From Bacteroides sp. M10 (GTDB lineage Bacteria; Bacteroidota; Bacteroidia; Bacteroidales; Bacteroidaceae): a DNA stretch of 64,000 nt. Position 1 is the first letter of the stretch; every line of letters starts with the position of its first letter. The position numbers were made by a program, and so were the translations under genes. The notes beneath the pieces were generated by a model. That model was not told the DNA's origin. It searched no databases and was given only the letters and a program-made list of their open reading frames with translations. The stretch is taken from NCBI RefSeq assembly GCF_014334015.1, contig NZ_CP060488.1, positions 5,662,501-5,726,500 of the forward strand, read 5' to 3'. This document shows, in pieces, positions 28,017-36,038 of this stretch.

Positions 28017-28562
28017 TCAATAACGATTGTATGAAATCACCTTTTCTTTCGGCTTCCTTATCTTCTTACGTTTTTCCTTTGCCGGATAGCCAATGACAAT
28101 GTCCAGCAATAAACGTTTCGAAGCAGGAATACCGGCAAGCTGTTTCAGCTCTTTTTCATCGAACCAACCCAGAATACAAGAACCCAAACCTTCGGCTTCA
28201 GCTGCCAGAGAAATATGAGCAGCCGCTATTCCAATGTCGATCAACGGGAAATGCTTGCCTTTTACCTTTCCGCCAAGCAGGGAGGTTATATTAGCAGATT
28301 CTTCTACAACCAGAATATGCACGGGAGCATCTTTGGCAAACTTATTCATTCCCAAGCCAGCAGCAGCTTTCCCGGCTTTTTGAGCCAGTTCCTTATCTGT
28401 GATGACCACAAACCTCCAAGGTTGTGCGTTGCAGGCCGAAGGCGCCAAACGTGCAGCTTCAAGTACCCGTTCCAACTTTTCCGGCTCCACCGGACGTTCC
28501 TTATCATACGAACGGTCACTTTGACGAGCCTGCACCAATTGAAGAAAATCAGTATATGCCAT
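28017..28562 (-). CDS. Nitroreductase-family flavoprotein
   Basis: A 181-residue FMN-dependent oxidoreductase. The start at 28562 is preferred because GGAGG lies 8 nt upstream, one of the clearest ribosome binding sites in the window; the frame opens six codons earlier. Typical motifs are ARQSDRSYD (FMN phosphate contacts) at ~11, LEAARLAPSACNAQPWRFVVI at ~35-56, and GSCILGWFDEKELKQLAGIP at ~130-150. Short members of this type reduce nitro compounds, quinones or related substrates with NAD(P)H; the substrate cannot be predicted. It lies 32 bp after ribE on the same strand. Cotranscription with riboflavin synthase fits its flavin need. Confidence 0.92.
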   Translation of the reverse strand: MAYTDFLQLVQARQSDRSYDKERPVEPEKLERVLEAARLAPSACNAQPWRFVVITDKELAQKAGKAAAGLGMNKFAKDAPVHILVVEESANITSLLGGKVKGKHFPLIDIGIAAAHISLAAEAEGLGSCILGWFDEKELKQLAGIPASKRLLLDIVIGYPAKEKRKKIRKPKEKVISYNRY

Positions 28563-28594
28563 TTCCAATCCTCCGGTCACTTATTTATATTTTC

Positions 28595-29197
28595 TTATTT
28601 ATATTGAATCATCCGGCTGATATACTTGCCGATAATATCGAATTCGATATTTACCACACTGCCAATCTCAAACGTATGGAAGTTCGTATGCTCGTATGTA
28701 TAAGGAATGATAGCCACCTGGAAAGTATCATCCGTCGGATTACATACCGTCAAGCTAACACCGTTCACAGTCACCGAACCTTTATCCACAGTGATATATC
28801 CGCGTTTCGCCATCTCCTTGTCAAACGCATATCGGAATGTAAAATACCAGCTGCCTTCCGCATCCTTAATATCGATACAAGTAGCAGTCTGATCCACATG
28901 TCCCTGAACGATATGTCCGTCCAACCGACCGTTCATCATCATGCTACGTTCAACGTTCACCTTATCCCCCACTTTCAACAAACCGAGGTTAGAACGCTCC
29001 AACGTTTCTTTCATGGCAGTCACCGTATACGTATCATCCGTCAGAGTCACTACCGTCAGGCATACACCATTGTGAGAAATACTCTGGTCGATTTTCAACT
29101 CATTCACAAACGAACACTTAAATGTAAAGTGTATATTCTCCTGGTCTTTCACCAGTGCTACCAAAGTAGCATATTCTTCTACGATTCCAGAAAACAT
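28595..29197 (-). CDS. ribE: Riboflavin synthase, alpha subunit
   Basis: A 200-residue riboflavin synthase that dismutates two 6,7-dimethyl-8-ribityllumazine molecules to riboflavin. It shows the internal duplication of the family. Each half has the barrel opening (MFSGIVEE at 1; GHIVQGHVD at ~95), a GVCLTV / GVSLTV motif (~43 and ~145), and an MKETLERSNLG / IPYTYEHTNF segment. The MFSGIVEE start is invariant and fixes the ATG at 29197. Upstream on the same strand is a promoter-terminator unit (see ncRNA at 29293), so expression may involve attenuation or an independent promoter. I saw no FMN riboswitch. Confidence 0.97.
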   Translation of the reverse strand: MFSGIVEEYATLVALVKDQENIHFTFKCSFVNELKIDQSISHNGVCLTVVTLTDDTYTVTAMKETLERSNLGLLKVGDKVNVERSMMMNGRLDGHIVQGHVDQTATCIDIKDAEGSWYFTFRYAFDKEMAKRGYITVDKGSVTVNGVSLTVCNPTDDTFQVAIIPYTYEHTNFHTFEIGSVVNIEFDIIGKYISRMIQYK

Positions 29198-29292
29198 AAT
29201 TCTATTTACTATTTACGATTTTACAATTGAAAGTACTCTCTTAATGCAAGGGTCAAAGATACGAATAAGGAAGCAGCTTAGAAAATAAGAGC

Positions 29293-29384
29293 AAAAAAAA
29301 ATGGGGCTTTTCACAAAGCTCCATTTTTCAGTTTTCAATAGGTATTAGTTTTTTTTTAAGGTAAAAAGATTGTTTTCAGGATAA
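29293..29384 (-). ncRNA. Candidate ~90-nt small RNA (or attenuated leader of ribE)
   Basis: A transcript predicted from a consensus promoter (29390-29422, minus strand) to a strong hairpin, AAGCTCCAT (29316-29324) with ATGGGGCTT (29301-29309, one G-U pair), followed on the minus strand by eight U residues. It has no open reading frame of note. It lies in the 375-bp gap between phoU and ribE; the rest of that gap holds the phoU-side terminator and a T-rich stretch. It could be an independent sRNA or a leader that stops ~100 nt before ribE unless antiterminated. Confidence 0.5.
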
Positions 29385-29389
29385 CGGTG

Positions 29390-29422
29390 CAAATATAGGC
29401 GGTTTTACCGATACTATCCAAA
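29390..29422 (-). promoter_or_regulatory. Consensus promoter facing ribE
   Basis: On the minus strand, TTTG (29419-29422), 21 bp, then TATATTTG (29390-29397). This is an exact match to the Bacteroides primary-sigma consensus, with no coding region until ribE 193 bp later. Confidence 0.75.
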
Positions 29423-29482
29423 TTATAAAACATGTCATATAACATCTTTTTGAAAATTCTTTGGATTTATTATCATTTGAAG

Positions 29483-29515
29483 CAAAATCTCCTGTAACTT
29501 GTCCGTTACAGGAGA
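29483..29515 (-). terminator. Terminator of the pst/phoU operon
   Basis: A perfect 11-bp stem, TCTCCTGTAAC (29488-29498) with GTTACAGGAGA (29505-29515), and a 6-nt loop, followed on the minus strand by UUUUGC. It lies 58 bp past the phoU stop. Confidence 0.78.
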
Positions 29516-29572
29516 CAAATATAAGATAATTTTTTAAGGAGCCCTAATTTCTGTTTAAAAATCGGCAGAAAA

Positions 29573-30262
29573 TTACTTTTCCGGGTAATTTTCATCCGTT
29601 TTTCCACGATGTTTTAACACTTTGGCATCAATGAAGAAGACAATCTCCTCGGCAATGTTGGTAATATGATCTCCCGAACGTTCCAGTTTACGGAACACAC
29701 TGACTAAATCTACGCAAGTATGTACAGCTTCCGGATGTTCGATAATATAGTCTGAAAGAATCCCTGTTGCATCCGCATTGATTTCATCCAGCAAATTATC
29801 CTTAGCAAACACTCCTGCCGCCAAATCATTACTCTCTTCATTCAAGGCACGTTTTGCCAGTTCCAGCATCGACAACACCTCTGCTTGCATCTCTGCCAGG
29901 CGGAGACGAGACAACAGCTCCGCATCCAATACCGGTTCTTTGCAACGAAGTACAAAACGGGCAATTCCTTCCGCAAAGTCACCCAAACGTTCCAAGTTCG
30001 TATTGATTTTCAACATAGCCAACACAAAACGAAGATCAATCGCCACCGGATTATACAATGCGATAATATCTTCCACATCACTATCTATCTTCAATTCAAA
30101 AGCATTCACCCTGCGTTCGCGAACCATCACCTGTTGAGCCAGCTCCTTGTCAAGGGTCAACACAGCCTCTCCGGCACGGTCAAGCTGGTTGTACACCAAG
30201 GTCCACATTTCATCAATTTCCTTCTTCAATAGGATGAGTTCCGATTCTATAAACTTTACCAT
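29573..30262 (-). CDS. phoU: Phosphate signalling regulator PhoU
   Basis: A 229-residue PhoU protein made of two three-helix bundles (~10-105 and ~115-215). Each carries the family's acidic metal-binding pattern: LKINTNLERLGDFAEGIARF at ~84-103 and FRKLERSGDHITNIAEEIVFF at ~191-211. It links the Pst transporter to the phosphate two-component kinase and damps uptake when phosphate is plentiful. It is the last gene of pstC-pstA-pstB-phoU, 55 bp after pstB. Confidence 0.97.
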   Translation of the reverse strand: MVKFIESELILLKKEIDEMWTLVYNQLDRAGEAVLTLDKELAQQVMVRERRVNAFELKIDSDVEDIIALYNPVAIDLRFVLAMLKINTNLERLGDFAEGIARFVLRCKEPVLDAELLSRLRLAEMQAEVLSMLELAKRALNEESNDLAAGVFAKDNLLDEINADATGILSDYIIEHPEAVHTCVDLVSVFRKLERSGDHITNIAEEIVFFIDAKVLKHRGKTDENYPEK

Positions 30263-30317
30263 AGTCTATTATATATAAATGATTAATATTCTATCAATTG
30301 GGTTCCAGATACCCGGA

Positions 30318-31076
30318 TTACCCAAAACGTCCCGTTATGTAATTCTGGGTAGCCTCTTTCTCCGGATTGGTGAATATCTTTTTCGTCTGATCGAACTCCA
30401 CCATTTCTCCCATATAGAAAAACGCCGTCTTATCACTGACACGGGCCGCCTGCTGCATATTATGCGTAACGATTACAATCGTATAATCCTTCTTCAGTTC
30501 ATGAATCAACTCCTCCACTTTTGCCGTAGAAATAGGATCGAGCGCAGACGCAGGTTCATCCATCAGCAATACCGAAGGAGAGACAGCCATCGCACGGGCG
30601 ATACAAAGACGCTGCTGCTGTCCGCCGGACAGTGCATAAGCCGATTCCTTCAACTTATCTTTCACCTCATCCCAAAGAGCCGCTCCTTTCAATGTTTCCT
30701 CCACACGCTGGCGAATGAAAGCATTATCTTTTATTCCGTTCACACGAAGTCCGTAAGCCACATTCTCGAATATGCTTTTCGGGAAAGGATTGGGACGCTG
30801 GAACACCATTCCCACATTCTTGCGGAGTTCGTCCACTTCCACGCCTTTCGCATAGATATTATGTCCGTCGATACGGATTTCTCCCTCCAGACGGGTAGCA
30901 GGAATCAAATCATTCATCCGGTTGAAAAGCCGGAGGAAAGTAGATTTGCCACAACCGGACGGTCCGATAAAAGCAACAACCGATTTTTCCTCAATCTGCA
31001 TGCTGATGCCCTTCAGTGCATGAAAGTCCCCATACCAGAAGTTCACATCACGCGCATCTATTTTCACTGTATCCAT
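30318..31076 (-). CDS. pstB: Phosphate ABC transporter ATP-binding protein PstB
   Basis: A 252-residue ABC ATPase with Walker [13 protein letters not shown] (~36-47), Q-loop in VFQRPNPFP, signature [15 protein letters not shown] (~150), Walker [14 protein letters not shown], and H-loop VTHNM. The N-terminal [18 protein letters not shown] is typical of PstB. It powers high-affinity phosphate import with PstC and PstA, whose genes lie immediately upstream (8-bp gap to pstA). Confidence 0.98.
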   Translation of the reverse strand: MDTVKIDARDVNFWYGDFHALKGISMQIEEKSVVAFIGPSGCGKSTFLRLFNRMNDLIPATRLEGEIRIDGHNIYAKGVEVDELRKNVGMVFQRPNPFPKSIFENVAYGLRVNGIKDNAFIRQRVEETLKGAALWDEVKDKLKESAYALSGGQQQRLCIARAMAVSPSVLLMDEPASALDPISTAKVEELIHELKKDYTIVIVTHNMQQAARVSDKTAFFYMGEMVEFDQTKKIFTNPEKEATQNYITGRFG

Positions 31077-31084
31077 ATACTAAT

Positions 31085-31960
31085 TTAGTTCGTTTTTACT
31101 CTTTTCTCAAAATACTTTCTCAAGGCATTAGCCAGCAGATTCACCAACAGGATAATCATAATCAATACCAATGCCGTGCCATAAGCCAGCGGCAGTTGTG
31201 CCTCCATATCCGTTCCACTGGTGGAAATCACATACAAATGGTAAGGCAAGGCCATACACTGATCCAAAATGCCGGTAGGAAGTTGCGGCAGGAAGTATGC
31301 GGCACAAGTAAACAGAATCGGCGCCGTCTCTCCCGAAACACGTCCCAAGGCGAGAATCAACCCAGTGATAATGTTCGGCATACCCATCGGCAGAATAACG
31401 TGCCATATCGTCTGCAACTTCGTCGCTCCCAATGCCCGGCTACCTTCACGCATACTGTCGGGAATGGCTTTCAAGGCTTCCTCCGTTGTCCGGATGACCA
31501 AAGGTACGCAAAGCAAACCTAATGTCAAAGAGCCTGCCAGAATACTATCACCAAACCCCATATAATTGACAAACAGCGCCATACCGAACAATCCGAATAC
31601 GATGGAAGGAATACCGCTCAAGTTATTGGTCATCACCCGGATAAAACGTACCAACCTGCCTTTCGGCGCATACTCATTCATATAAATCCCACTCATCACC
31701 CCTATCGGAAATGCAAACAGCGCACTTCCCACCATCAGGTAGAAGGTACCGACAATAGCCGGCCAGATACCGCCACCTGTCATTCCGTCCGTAGGAGCCG
31801 AAGTGATAAAATCCCAACTGATAGCACCGATTCCCTTATAGATGATAAATCCCAGAATCGCAAACAATATCAATACAATGCAAAGACTCAACAACCGGAA
31901 AATCCCGAAAGCAAATTTCTGCGAACGGTGTTTAGCTTTATTATTACTCCGTATTTCCAT
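31085..31960 (-). CDS. pstA: Phosphate ABC transporter permease PstA
   Basis: A 291-residue permease with six predicted helices: ~20-43, ~75-97, ~110-130, ~140-160, ~195-215 and ~258-280. The coupling-loop region is RTTEEALKAIPDSMREGSRALGA (EAA-type motif at ~157-179). The periplasmic loop after helix 1 is short, as usual for PstA. It pairs with PstC. The gene starts 1 bp after the pstC stop codon and is certainly cotranscribed. Confidence 0.97.
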   Translation of the reverse strand: MEIRSNNKAKHRSQKFAFGIFRLLSLCIVLILFAILGFIIYKGIGAISWDFITSAPTDGMTGGGIWPAIVGTFYLMVGSALFAFPIGVMSGIYMNEYAPKGRLVRFIRVMTNNLSGIPSIVFGLFGMALFVNYMGFGDSILAGSLTLGLLCVPLVIRTTEEALKAIPDSMREGSRALGATKLQTIWHVILPMGMPNIITGLILALGRVSGETAPILFTCAAYFLPQLPTGILDQCMALPYHLYVISTSGTDMEAQLPLAYGTALVLIMIILLVNLLANALRKYFEKRVKTN

Positions 31961-31961
31961 C

Positions 31962-33158
31962 TTATTTACTACGTTTTAATCCTTTAGAAGAAATATATTC
32001 TACACTAAAGTTGATAATCAATGTAATGAAGAACAGTACGACACCCAACAAGAACAATGCCTGATAGTGCGGACCACCTGCAGGAGCCTCTCCCAGTTCG
32101 GCGGCAATCGTAGCCGGAATGGTACGTAAAGGCTCAAGAATGGTTGTCGGAATCACAGCCGCATTACCGGTCACCATCAATACCGCCATCGTCTCTCCGA
32201 TAGCACGTCCGATGCCAAGTACCACGCCGGATGTAATACCCGAAATAGAATAAGGAATTACTACCTTATATATAGTCTGCCATTGAGAAGCCCCCAACGC
32301 CAGACTCGCTTCCCGCATTGCACGCGGACAGTTACGCATCGCATCTTCCGTCACCGTTATGATGGTAGGCAATGCCATAATGGCCAGTACGATACTCCCT
32401 GCCAGGCCGCTCTCTCCCACCGGAAGATTAAACAACTTCTGAATCAACGGAACGATGACAATCAACCCGAAAAAGCCATAGACCACGGAAGGAATACCGC
32501 TCAACAGTTCGATAATCGGTTTCAGCCAGTTCCGCACTTTCGGGTTTGCCACTTCAGACATATAGATAGAAACCGAAAGCCCGAACGGCAAAGCAAAAAG
32601 AATGGCGAACAGACTCACCCACAACGTACCGGTAATCAACGGCAGGAAGCCGAATTGAGCTGCCGGAGTGGCCGTAGGAAACCATTCGGCACCCGCAAAT
32701 ACATCTTTCACGGAAATGGTGTTATCCTCTATGAAATGCACCGCGTCCGGATGAACAATAAACTTCTGCGGAACAAAAGCTACGATACCCGGTGTTTTCT
32801 CTACCAGTTCCGTAATCTTGTCGCCTGCATATTCATAAGCAGGTCCCAGCTCCTCTTCCGTATAATACTGCGTTATATCCTCCAAACGAAAAACCCGGAT
32901 AGGGAGATCTTCCCCACCGAGTTCCTTCCAGTTTGTGATCTCCTCATCAAAAACATTTTTTATCTGTGCAGGGCTCAACACACTAACTTTGTTGCTCTTA
33001 TTCAGCGCCAACACATATCCCTCTTCAATCACCTTACTCTTGAACAGCCCGAAAGCTTCCGAGAAAAGGAAGAGTACAATCAGCAGAATAGTAATACTTG
33101 TCACGAAACCGCTACAAGTCAACATTCCTTCTATAATCCTTTCAAATACCTTTTTCAT
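31962..33158 (-). CDS. pstC: Phosphate ABC transporter permease PstC with PstS-like insertion
   Basis: A 398-residue permease, about 80 residues longer than E. coli PstC. Helix 1 is at ~17-37. Residues ~44-150 form a large periplasmic insertion, followed by the usual permease core: LPLITGTLWVSLFAILFALPFG at ~172, GIPSVVYGFFGL at ~213, and the EAA-type loop TVTEDAMRNCPRAMREASLALGA at ~265. The insertion resembles part of PstS: SPAQIKNVFDEEITNWKELGG aligns with TRQQLEDIFRGKITNWKQVGG of the pstS product in this window, and TPGIVAFVPQ with TKGAIGYVG. It is the first gene of the minus-strand pst operon, diverging from pstS. Confidence 0.97.
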   Translation of the reverse strand: MKKVFERIIEGMLTCSGFVTSITILLIVLFLFSEAFGLFKSKVIEEGYVLALNKSNKVSVLSPAQIKNVFDEEITNWKELGGEDLPIRVFRLEDITQYYTEEELGPAYEYAGDKITELVEKTPGIVAFVPQKFIVHPDAVHFIEDNTISVKDVFAGAEWFPTATPAAQFGFLPLITGTLWVSLFAILFALPFGLSVSIYMSEVANPKVRNWLKPIIELLSGIPSVVYGFFGLIVIVPLIQKLFNLPVGESGLAGSIVLAIMALPTIITVTEDAMRNCPRAMREASLALGASQWQTIYKVVIPYSISGITSGVVLGIGRAIGETMAVLMVTGNAAVIPTTILEPLRTIPATIAAELGEAPAGGPHYQALFLLGVVLFFITLIINFSVEYISSKGLKRSK

Positions 33159-33228
33159 ACCTACTATGATTTCTGATGCAAAGAAAGCGTCTCTTTATTA
33201 AGGAGGTGTGACTAACGTTTGAAGGAAA

Positions 33229-33257
33229 TGTTTCAATCATGTTACGTTTGTGTTACA
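33229..33257 (+). promoter_or_regulatory. Putative PhoB-type box (three half-sites) between pstC and pstS
   Basis: The half-sites TGTTTCA (33229-33235), TGTTACG (33240-33246) and TGTTACA (33251-33257) are spaced exactly 11 bp apart, the helical register used by PhoB/OmpR-class winged-helix regulators binding as tandem dimers. The position between divergent pstC and pstS fits joint control by phosphate starvation. Confidence 0.65.
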
Positions 33258-33262
33258 AGTAT

Positions 33263-33290
33263 CATTTCCATTCCGGATGAAATGGAAATG
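33263..33290. promoter_or_regulatory. Inverted repeat next to the Pho-type box
   Basis: A perfect 10-bp inverted repeat, CATTTCCATT (33263-33272) with AATGGAAATG (33281-33290), and an 8-nt centre, 46 bp before the pstS ATG. It may be an operator or a structure in the pstS leader; nothing in the sequence decides between these. Confidence 0.5.
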
Positions 33291-33335
33291 TAATATCCGA
33301 TTGCTTAATTTGCAAAGTCAATAAAAAGAAGAAAT

Positions 33336-34148
33336 ATGAAAGTGAGAAGAAACTTATTAATCGCCCTTTCCTTACTCTCGCTCGGTGCCAACGCACAACG
33401 TATAAAAGGTAGCGACACGGTACTGCCTGTCGCACAACAGACAGCAGAGCGGTTTATGAACCAGCATCCGGATGCCCGTGTCACTGTAACCGGTGGCGGA
33501 ACCGGTGTGGGTATCTCCGCTTTAATGGATAATACAACGGACATTGCAATGGCTTCCCGCCCGATCAAGTTCAGCGAGAAGATGAAAATTAAAGCGGCAG
33601 GAGAAGAAGTAAACGAAGTGATTGTTGCCTACGACGCCCTCGCCGTGGTGGTGCATCCCTCTAATCCGGTGAAACAGCTGACCCGCCAACAACTGGAGGA
33701 TATTTTCCGGGGGAAGATAACCAACTGGAAACAGGTAGGCGGAGACAACCGAAAAATAGTAGTCTACTCGCGTGAAACATCGTCCGGTACTTACGAATTT
33801 TTCAAAGAGAGCGTACTGAAAAATAAAAACTACATGGCAAGCAGCCTTTCCATGCCGGCAACAGGTGCTATTATCCAGTCTGTCAGCCAGACCAAAGGAG
33901 CTATCGGATATGTAGGACTGGCCTACGTGTCTCCCCGTGTCAAAACGCTTTCCGTGTCTTATGACGGAAGCCACTACGCCACCCCTACGGTAGAGAATGC
34001 CACCAACAAAACCTACCCTATCGTCCGGCCGCTTTACTACTATTACAATGTAAAAAATAAGGAACAAGTTAGCCCCCTGATTCAGTTTATTCTTTCATCC
34101 GACGGACAGGACATTATAAAAAAGAGCGGTTATATTCCGGTTAAATAA
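33336..34148 (+). CDS. pstS: Phosphate-binding protein PstS
   Basis: A 270-residue periplasmic phosphate-binding protein (PBP-like type II). The signal peptide (MKVRRNLLIALSLLSLGANA) ends before QRIKGSDTVLP, whose GSDT is the first phosphate-contact loop. Others are TVTGGGTGVGI at ~48-58, IAMASRPIK at ~70, and SRETSSGTYEFFKESVL at ~148-164, the phosphate-binding SGT motif. TKGAIGYVG and the YIPVK end are typical. It delivers phosphate to PstC/PstA. It is transcribed alone and divergently from the rest of the system, which allows a higher level of expression than the permease genes. Confidence 0.97.
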   Translation: MKVRRNLLIALSLLSLGANAQRIKGSDTVLPVAQQTAERFMNQHPDARVTVTGGGTGVGISALMDNTTDIAMASRPIKFSEKMKIKAAGEEVNEVIVAYDALAVVVHPSNPVKQLTRQQLEDIFRGKITNWKQVGGDNRKIVVYSRETSSGTYEFFKESVLKNKNYMASSLSMPATGAIIQSVSQTKGAIGYVGLAYVSPRVKTLSVSYDGSHYATPTVENATNKTYPIVRPLYYYYNVKNKEQVSPLIQFILSSDGQDIIKKSGYIPVK

Positions 34149-34159
34149 AAAAAATGTCC

Positions 34160-34167
34160 TACTTTTG
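34160..34167 (+). promoter_or_regulatory. -7 box of glnS
   Basis: TACTTTTG, an exact TAnnTTTG element 29 bp before the glnS ATG and 12 bp past the pstS stop. No TTTG is seen at the expected -33 position. Confidence 0.6.
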
Positions 34168-34196
34168 TAGCCTAAATACAGATAACATTAACCGTT

Positions 34197-35936
34197 ATGA
34201 CAGATATTAAAAACGAAGAAGCAGGCGAAAAGAAAAGCTTGAACTTTATTGAACAGGCAGTAGAGAAAGACTTGAAAGAAGGTAAAAATGGTGGAAAAGT
34301 GCAGACGCGTTTCCCGCCCGAGCCCAACGGCTATCTTCACATCGGCCATGCCAAAGCTATTTGCCTTGATTTCGGCATCGCAGAAAAACACGGCGGTGTA
34401 TGTAACCTTCGTTTCGACGACACAAACCCTACCAAGGAAGATGTGGAATATGTAGAAGCTATCAAAGAAGATATCCAATGGCTAGGCTACCAGTGGGGAA
34501 ATGAATATTATGCTTCCGACTATTTCCAGCAATTATGGGATTTCGCTATCCGCCTGATCCAGGAGGGAAAAGCATATATCGACGAACAGAGTTCCGAACT
34601 GATTGCACAGCAGAAAGGTACTCCTACCCAAGCAGGTGTGGAGAGTCCTTACCGGAACCGTCCTATCGAAGAGAGCCTCGAACTTTTTAAGAAAATGAAT
34701 AGCGGCGAGATCGAAGAAGGCGCTATGGTGCTCCGTGCCAAGATTGACATGGCTAATCCGAATATGCACTTCCGCGATCCGATTATTTACCGTGTAGTGA
34801 AACACCCGCACCACCGTACGGGTACTACCTGGAAAGCTTATCCGATGTATGACTTCGCCCACGGACAGAGTGACTTCTTCGAAGGAGTGACTCATTCTCT
34901 GTGTACACTTGAATTTGTGGTACACCGTCCGCTTTACGACCTCTTCATCGATTGGTTGAAAGAAGGAAAAGACCTGAACGACAACCGTCCCCGTCAGACT
35001 GAATTCAACAAACTGAATCTAAGTTACACCCTGATGAGCAAACGTAACCTGCTCACACTGGTGAAAGAAGGATTGGTAAACGGATGGGACGACCCTCGTA
35101 TGCCGACTATCTGCGGTTTCCGCCGTCGCGGTTATTCACCGGAGTCCATTCATAAGTTTATTGATAAAATCGGATATACCACTTACGATGCCCTGAACGA
35201 CATCGCCCTGTTGGAAAGCTCTGTCCGGGATGATTTGAACAGCCGTGCTACCCGTATATCTGCAGTAATCAACCCGGTTAAACTGATTATCACCAACTAT
35301 CCGGAAGGACAGGTTGAAGAACTGGAAGCAATCAACAATCCGGAAGATCCGGAAGCAGGAAGTCACCTGATCGAGTTTAGCCGCGAATTGTGGATGGAGC
35401 GCGAAGACTTCATGGAAGACGCTCCCAAGAAATATTTCCGCATGACACCGGGACAAGAAGTACGTCTCAAAAATGCTTATATCGTGAAATGTACCGGTTG
35501 CAAGAAAGACGAAAACGGTGTAATCACAGAAGTATATTGCGAATATGACGCAAATACCCGCAGTGGCATGCCGGATGCGAACCGCAAGGTGAAAGGTACG
35601 CTCCACTGGGTAAGCTGCAACCACTGCCTGCAAGCAGAAGTACGTTTGTACGACCGTCTGTGGAAAGTGGAAAATCCACGTGACGAACTGGCCGCCATCC
35701 GCGAAGCAAAAAAATGCGAAGCACTGGAAGCCATGAAAGAAATCATTAATCCGGATTCATTGAAAGTTCTGCCCAACTGCTACATAGAGAAGTTCGCAGC
35801 TACCCTGCCTCCACTCTCCTATCTGCAGTTCCAACGGATCGGTTACTTTAATATCGACAAAGAATCAACCCCGGATAAACTAATCTTCAACCGTACAGTA
35901 GGGTTGAAAGACACATGGGGTAAGATTAATAAATAA
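34197..35936 (+). CDS. glnS: Glutaminyl-tRNA synthetase
   Basis: A 579-residue class I aminoacyl-tRNA synthetase of the GlnRS type. The HIGH motif is in PPEPNGYLHIGHAKAICLDFG (~38-58), CNLRFDDTNPTKED follows (~66-79), and the KMSKS equivalent is LMSKRNL (~278-284). The C-terminal half holds the two beta-barrel anticodon-binding domains (~340-560). A direct charging route for Gln explains why this organism need not rely on the Glu-tRNA(Gln) amidotransferase. It lies alone between its -7 box and a hairpin terminator. Confidence 0.97.
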   Translation: MTDIKNEEAGEKKSLNFIEQAVEKDLKEGKNGGKVQTRFPPEPNGYLHIGHAKAICLDFGIAEKHGGVCNLRFDDTNPTKEDVEYVEAIKEDIQWLGYQWGNEYYASDYFQQLWDFAIRLIQEGKAYIDEQSSELIAQQKGTPTQAGVESPYRNRPIEESLELFKKMNSGEIEEGAMVLRAKIDMANPNMHFRDPIIYRVVKHPHHRTGTTWKAYPMYDFAHGQSDFFEGVTHSLCTLEFVVHRPLYDLFIDWLKEGKDLNDNRPRQTEFNKLNLSYTLMSKRNLLTLVKEGLVNGWDDPRMPTICGFRRRGYSPESIHKFIDKIGYTTYDALNDIALLESSVRDDLNSRATRISAVINPVKLIITNYPEGQVEELEAINNPEDPEAGSHLIEFSRELWMEREDFMEDAPKKYFRMTPGQEVRLKNAYIVKCTGCKKDENGVITEVYCEYDANTRSGMPDANRKVKGTLHWVSCNHCLQAEVRLYDRLWKVENPRDELAAIREAKKCEALEAMKEIINPDSLKVLPNCYIEKFAATLPPLSYLQFQRIGYFNIDKESTPDKLIFNRTVGLKDTWGKINK

Positions 35937-35961
35937 CTAAGCTTTCAAGCTTAACTTTACA

Positions 35962-36011
35962 ATGGGGCTGTGTCAAAAGGATCATTATCTGAACTTTTGC
36001 AACAGCCCCAT
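35962..36011 (+). terminator. Terminator after glnS
   Basis: An interrupted stem: ATGGGGCTGT (35962-35971) with ACAGCCCCAT (36002-36011), and inside it CAAAAG (35974-35979) with CTTTTG (35994-35999). The U-tract is poor. Confidence 0.65.
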
Positions 36012-36038
36012 CTTAGCAATTAAAAATCTAAAAGTAAA

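Noticed and set aside
28424..29230. 268-codon plus-strand frame opposite nitroreductase and ribE
   Set aside because: It spans two well-conserved minus-strand genes and is rich in His/Arg/Ile as expected of an antisense shadow.
29198..29572. FMN riboswitch upstream of ribE
   Set aside because: None of the conserved FMN-aptamer segments (such as the AGGG and GAGCG-type junctions) can be found; only a simple hairpin terminator is there.
30279..31088. 269-codon plus-strand frame opposite pstB
   Set aside because: The minus-strand frame has every ABC ATPase motif; the other is a shadow.
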